From NCBI GenBank assembly GCA_002452555.1, contig DKER01000124.1:21183-31586 (forward strand): a stretch of 10,404 nt of DNA, read 5' to 3'. A program made the translations under genes and the position numbers. Of this stretch, positions 7,869-10,404 are shown piece after piece. Numbering within the stretch: the stretch's first letter is position 1; each line of letters opens with the position of its first letter. The notes under the pieces are model-generated. The model saw only the letters and a program-made list of their open reading frames with translations. It had not been told where the DNA came from and searched no databases. Source of the stretch: Fidelibacterota bacterium UBA6817. Its GTDB lineage: Bacteria; Fidelibacterota; Fidelibacteria; Fidelibacterales; Fidelibacteraceae.

Positions 7869-7873
7869 AGGAT
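7867..7873 (+). promoter_or_regulatory. Ribosome binding site overlapping the receptor stop codon
   Basis: AGAGGAT starts within the TAG stop of the receptor gene and lies 12 bases before the ATG at 7886. The spacing is a little long. No better start codon lies nearby, and the signal-peptide-like N-terminus begins at this ATG. Confidence 0.55.
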
Positions 7874-7885
7874 AACTGACAACAT

Positions 7886-8872
7886 ATGAAATTATTAAAG
7901 AAAATATTGATCCTAACATTGTTTGCCGGAATCCTCCGGGGCGGCGGACTTCTTCCCCAATTGGGAGGTCAGCGTGCCGGTACATCATCATTCACGTTTC
8001 TGAAAATCAAACCCAATGCCCGTGCTTCCGGAATGGCGGAAACCTTTATGGCTTTGGGTGGCGATGCATCGGTTATTCACTATAATCCGGCCGGGTTAAT
8101 ACAGATCGGAGCCCCATCTGTCACCTTCAGCCATTTGGACTGGTACACCGATATCAATTATGAATATTTTGCCATCAGTATTCCGACGAAATACTGGGCT
8201 CTTGGTTTTGAAGCGGGAACACTTCATATGCCGGCGATGGAGATCACGACAGAGTATAAACCATACGGCTCAGGCGAATACTTTAATTTTTCAAATTATT
8301 TTTTCGGATTGTCTTTCTCGCGGAAGATGAGTGAACGATTTAGTTTTGGCATTACAGGCCGGATTGCCGGCGAAGAGTATCTTCATTTTAAGAGTACTGC
8401 TTTTCTTTTAGATCTGGGGACTTTTTATTATACCGGATACAAAGATCTGAGAATCGCGGTGTCTTTTCTGAATTTTGGTCCTCCAACGGCTCCGGGAGGA
8501 ACGTATGAGTATATTAACAAAGACGGTGTATTGGAAAACCGGGAGTATGAAAAATTCTCGCCTCCAACAACATTCCATCTTGGATCAGCGATCACGTTGT
8601 ATGAAAACAGAATTTTGAATTGCCTTTTATCTGCTCAGTTAAACCACCCGGTGGATAATGCAGAGTATTTTGCTTTCGGAACGGAATTCACACTGTTAAA
8701 AACATTGTCTCTTCGTGCCGGTTATGATACGAACAATGATACAAATCCTTTTTCATACGGTATAGGTTTTGCTGCGGAAAAATGGGGGCAATCCCTTAGG
8801 ATTGATTATGCTTACAGAGATAATACATACCTGAACAGAACACAACAAATTCAAATTTCTTACAATTTTTAG
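7886..8872 (+). CDS. PorV/PorQ-family outer-membrane beta-barrel protein
   Basis: 328 residues, a normal length for the family. The N-terminus is a signal peptide (MKLLKKILILTLFAGIL), although the cleavage site is unclear. Residues about 31-71 carry the family signature: AGTSSFTFLKIKPNARASGM followed by AETFMALGGDASVIHYNPAGL. The remainder is a series of amphipathic beta-strands ending in QIQISYNF with a terminal Phe, consistent with a FadL-like 14-strand outer-membrane barrel. In T9SS, PorV binds the C-terminal domains of cargo at the translocon and passes them to the attachment complex, while PorQ works with PorZ. Many FCB genomes carry several paralogues of unknown role. The location near two CTD-bearing proteins suggests this copy may serve them, but that is inference. 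It could equally be a transporter partner of the receptor upstream. Confidence 0.88.
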   Translation: MKLLKKILILTLFAGILRGGGLLPQLGGQRAGTSSFTFLKIKPNARASGMAETFMALGGDASVIHYNPAGLIQIGAPSVTFSHLDWYTDINYEYFAISIPTKYWALGFEAGTLHMPAMEITTEYKPYGSGEYFNFSNYFFGLSFSRKMSERFSFGITGRIAGEEYLHFKSTAFLLDLGTFYYTGYKDLRIAVSFLNFGPPTAPGGTYEYINKDGVLENREYEKFSPPTTFHLGSAITLYENRILNCLLSAQLNHPVDNAEYFAFGTEFTLLKTLSLRAGYDTNNDTNPFSYGIGFAAEKWGQSLRIDYAYRDNTYLNRTQQIQISYNF

Positions 8873-8874
8873 GA
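8871..8874 (+). promoter_or_regulatory. Ribosome binding site overlapping the PorV-like stop codon
   Basis: AGGA shares bases with the TAG stop of the previous gene and sits 6 bases before the ATG at 8881. The arrangement supports that start and a common transcript. Confidence 0.65.
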
Positions 8875-8880
8875 TCATCC

Positions 8881-10251
8881 ATGAAAAAAGTCCTGATGAC
8901 AATGCTGCCATTAATTTTGATCACATTATCCGGCTGTATTGATACAATTGATTTGCCGACAGCATTGACTGACAATCCAATAGGAATCAGTGAAGACAAA
9001 GATGCCTATATTGAATTGACTCCCAGATGGTCTTTCAGTGAATTAGGCATTACGGATATTCAGGATATGTATGCTACAACAGACGGCCGTATTTATCTTG
9101 CAGATCCCAAATCCAATAAAATATCTGTGATCCGTGCCGGCGGCAGTATTGAAAGAGGCGTTTATGACAGTTTGCAGTCTTTAATCATATGTAACAGAAA
9201 GATTTCACCTGTATCGGTAACGGTTGACAATCGTTATATCGTATATTTTACAGACAGAAGCGATACGGTTTTTGCATGGTTTCAATACATGAATATGATC
9301 GGGATTGAAGGGATTGTGAATACTTTTGATTATCAGGCCGGCGGTGAGGTGGTTGCGAAAAATCCTCTTTCCGGAGAGTTTAATGAATCGTATCATCGAA
9401 TACCGGGGAGTGAAAACCTTGACACAACGCCTTCACGGTTGGATTCATTGTTAAAACCCCTCCCGGTTTATATTTCACAAGCCAATGAAAATATGACAGC
9501 AACTCTTGACCCGGTTACCGGTGAAGCCCTTGGGAATAATCCCGTATATGCGAAAACAGCCAAATCATTCAATGCCGTAGCTTCTGAAGCGTCCGATTTT
9601 AGAACCATTGCTGTCATGGATTCCCTGAACAACCGGTTGATCAAATTCAGACTTATCCCAACGGTTATGGTAAAACTTAAAAACGGCCGTTTTGTTTGGC
9701 ACTTCAAAGGAGTTTATGAAAATATCATAGCCGATCGCGGAACCGGTGCCGGTACGATTTCGATGCCCGTCAGTTTATACAGCGATCCTTCGGGAAATCT
9801 TCTTTATACGCAGTTTGGCGATTATTTCGGTTTTCATAAGTTAATCAACCGCAACGGGAGTTATTCTTCTGCTTTTTCCCTGGGATTTCATGATATATTG
9901 GATCTGGATCGTTTTGAATCACCTATGGATGCCGTTGTTGGGGATGATGCTTCGATATTTGTTCTTGATTCATCTCAAAATGCTGTATTGAAATTCAGTT
10001 CAAGCGGTGATTTTCAGAAATGTGTAGCTGTCCGTGAAGAATGGCTCCGTATAACAGACACAACATGGACTGACAGCGATTTTACCATTAGAGATACATT
10101 AATTCAGGTTACATTCAATGACCTTCTTCTTGAGCCTCAATGCCTGGCGTTTTTTAACAAAGTTCTTTATGTTGCAGATAAAGGACACGAAAAAGTGTTC
10201 CGGTTTACGCGAACCGAAGCAGGCATCGAAGACCCCAATCCGTTCGATTGA
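8881..10251 (+). CDS. Lipoprotein with predicted NHL-type beta-propeller
   Basis: 456 residues. MKKVLMTMLPLILITLSGC gives a clear lipobox (LSGC) with Cys19 as the lipidated residue. Several blade-like segments follow, each with a D-G-x-I/L-Y/F-V-x-D strand pattern. They lie at about 56-85 (TTDGRIYLADPKSNKISVI), 108-134 (NRYIVYFTDRSDTVFAW), 236-258 (FRTIAVMDSLNNRLIKF), 295-330 (DPSGNLLYTQFG), 346-380 (DDASIFVLDSSQNAVLKFSS) and 417-443 (NKVLYVADKGHEKVFRF). This matches NHL or six-bladed-propeller lipoproteins, which usually serve as binding scaffolds. The region at about 140-230 fits no blade and may be an insertion. The gene is last in the cluster, 8 bases after the PorV-like gene. The propeller plus PorV-like pairing recalls PorZ with PorV/PorQ in T9SS, but this protein has no CTD and is lipid-anchored, so the likeness may be superficial. 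Confidence 0.82.
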   Translation: MKKVLMTMLPLILITLSGCIDTIDLPTALTDNPIGISEDKDAYIELTPRWSFSELGITDIQDMYATTDGRIYLADPKSNKISVIRAGGSIERGVYDSLQSLIICNRKISPVSVTVDNRYIVYFTDRSDTVFAWFQYMNMIGIEGIVNTFDYQAGGEVVAKNPLSGEFNESYHRIPGSENLDTTPSRLDSLLKPLPVYISQANENMTATLDPVTGEALGNNPVYAKTAKSFNAVASEASDFRTIAVMDSLNNRLIKFRLIPTVMVKLKNGRFVWHFKGVYENIIADRGTGAGTISMPVSLYSDPSGNLLYTQFGDYFGFHKLINRNGSYSSAFSLGFHDILDLDRFESPMDAVVGDDASIFVLDSSQNAVLKFSSSGDFQKCVAVREEWLRITDTTWTDSDFTIRDTLIQVTFNDLLLEPQCLAFFNKVLYVADKGHEKVFRFTRTEAGIEDPNPFD

Positions 10252-10284
10252 ACTTAAACTAAAAAAATTTCCAAATAACATCAC

Positions 10285-10313
10285 TTGAGTTCACACAATT
10301 TTAATCCTAAATT
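10285..10313 (+). promoter_or_regulatory. Candidate promoter for tRNA-Gly
   Basis: TTGAGT (10285-10290) and TAAATT (10308-10313) are 17 bases apart, each matching 4 of 6 positions of the sigma-70 consensus. The start point would be near 10320, shortly before the tRNA. The surrounding 81-base gap is AT-rich, so a chance match is possible. The same gap contains no convincing terminator for the upstream cluster. Confidence 0.3.
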
Positions 10314-10332
10314 TTCAACGATTTTTGTCATT

Positions 10333-10404
10333 GCGGGTGTAGTTCAGTGGTAGAACACCAGCTTCCCAAGCTGGATACGAGGGTCCGATTCCCTTCACCC
10401 GCTC
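10333..10404 (+). tRNA. tRNA-Gly, anticodon CCC (3' CCA cut by window edge)
   Basis: A full cloverleaf is visible. The acceptor GCGGGTG (10333-10339) pairs perfectly with CACCCGC (10396-10402). The D stem is GTTC/GAAC with a GG-containing loop. The anticodon stem is CCAGC/GCTGG around loop TTCCCAA, with anticodon CCC at 10365-10367. The T stem is GAGGG/CCCTT, and the discriminator is T at 10403. This identifies glycine, decoding GGG. Base 10404 is the first C of an encoded or added CCA tail. The T loop reads TCCGATT, so position 55 (base 10385) is C where nearly all tRNAs have T. Otherwise the sequence closely resembles bacterial glyU-type genes. Confidence 0.93.

Noticed and set aside
10249..10293. 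Inverted repeat TGAACT / AGTTCA after the last protein gene
   Set aside because: Only 6-base arms with a loop of about 33 bases and no T tract. It is too weak to call a terminator.

Overview
The window reads like a chromosomal stretch from a Gram-negative bacterium of the Fibrobacterota-Chlorobiota-Bacteroidota (FCB) superphylum. It resembles the uncultured or anaerobic Calditrichota, Marinimicrobia or KSB1-type lineages more than classical Bacteroides, but the exact phylum cannot be fixed from sequence alone. The evidence is a textbook type A C-terminal sorting signal of the type IX secretion system (T9SS), a second longer CTD variant, a PorV/PorQ-family outer-membrane protein, and a TonB-dependent receptor with an N-terminal carboxypeptidase-D-like domain. 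Every gene is on the + strand and nearly all the DNA is coding. I see no insertion sequence, CRISPR array or phage gene.

Layout: (1) 2-955, the 3' end of a large secreted protein whose start lies outside the window. It has two calcium-loop repeats, an Fn3-like domain and a long CTD. (2) 971-3619, a secreted protein built from three tandem copies of a YhcR-like OB-fold module, ending in a canonical T9SS sorting signal. (3) A strong intrinsic terminator hairpin at 3632-3655, placed only 11 bases before the next start codon. (4) 3667-5169, a probable lipoprotein with two Ig/PKD-like domains and a GATase1-like C-terminal region, overlapping by one base (TAATG) with (5) 5169-7868, the TonB-dependent receptor. 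(6) 7886-8872, a PorV/PorQ-family barrel. (7) 8881-10251, a lipoprotein predicted to fold as an NHL-type beta-propeller. (8) 10333 to the end, tRNA-Gly(CCC), cut by the window edge inside its CCA end.

The five complete protein genes and the partial one form one co-directional cluster with gaps of -1 to 47 bases, and all six products are predicted to be exported. My working interpretation is a surface module: two T9SS cargo proteins, a PorV-like protein that could handle such cargo, and an outer-membrane receptor with two lipoproteins at the cell surface or periplasmic face. No SusD homologue is recognisable next to the receptor, and no gene reveals the substrate, so the ligand and purpose remain unknown. 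The points most worth a second look are the threefold OB-module repeat, the lipoprotein/receptor coupling without SusD, the terminator sitting inside the cluster, the two different CTD types side by side, and a cytosine at the nearly invariant T55 position of the tRNA.
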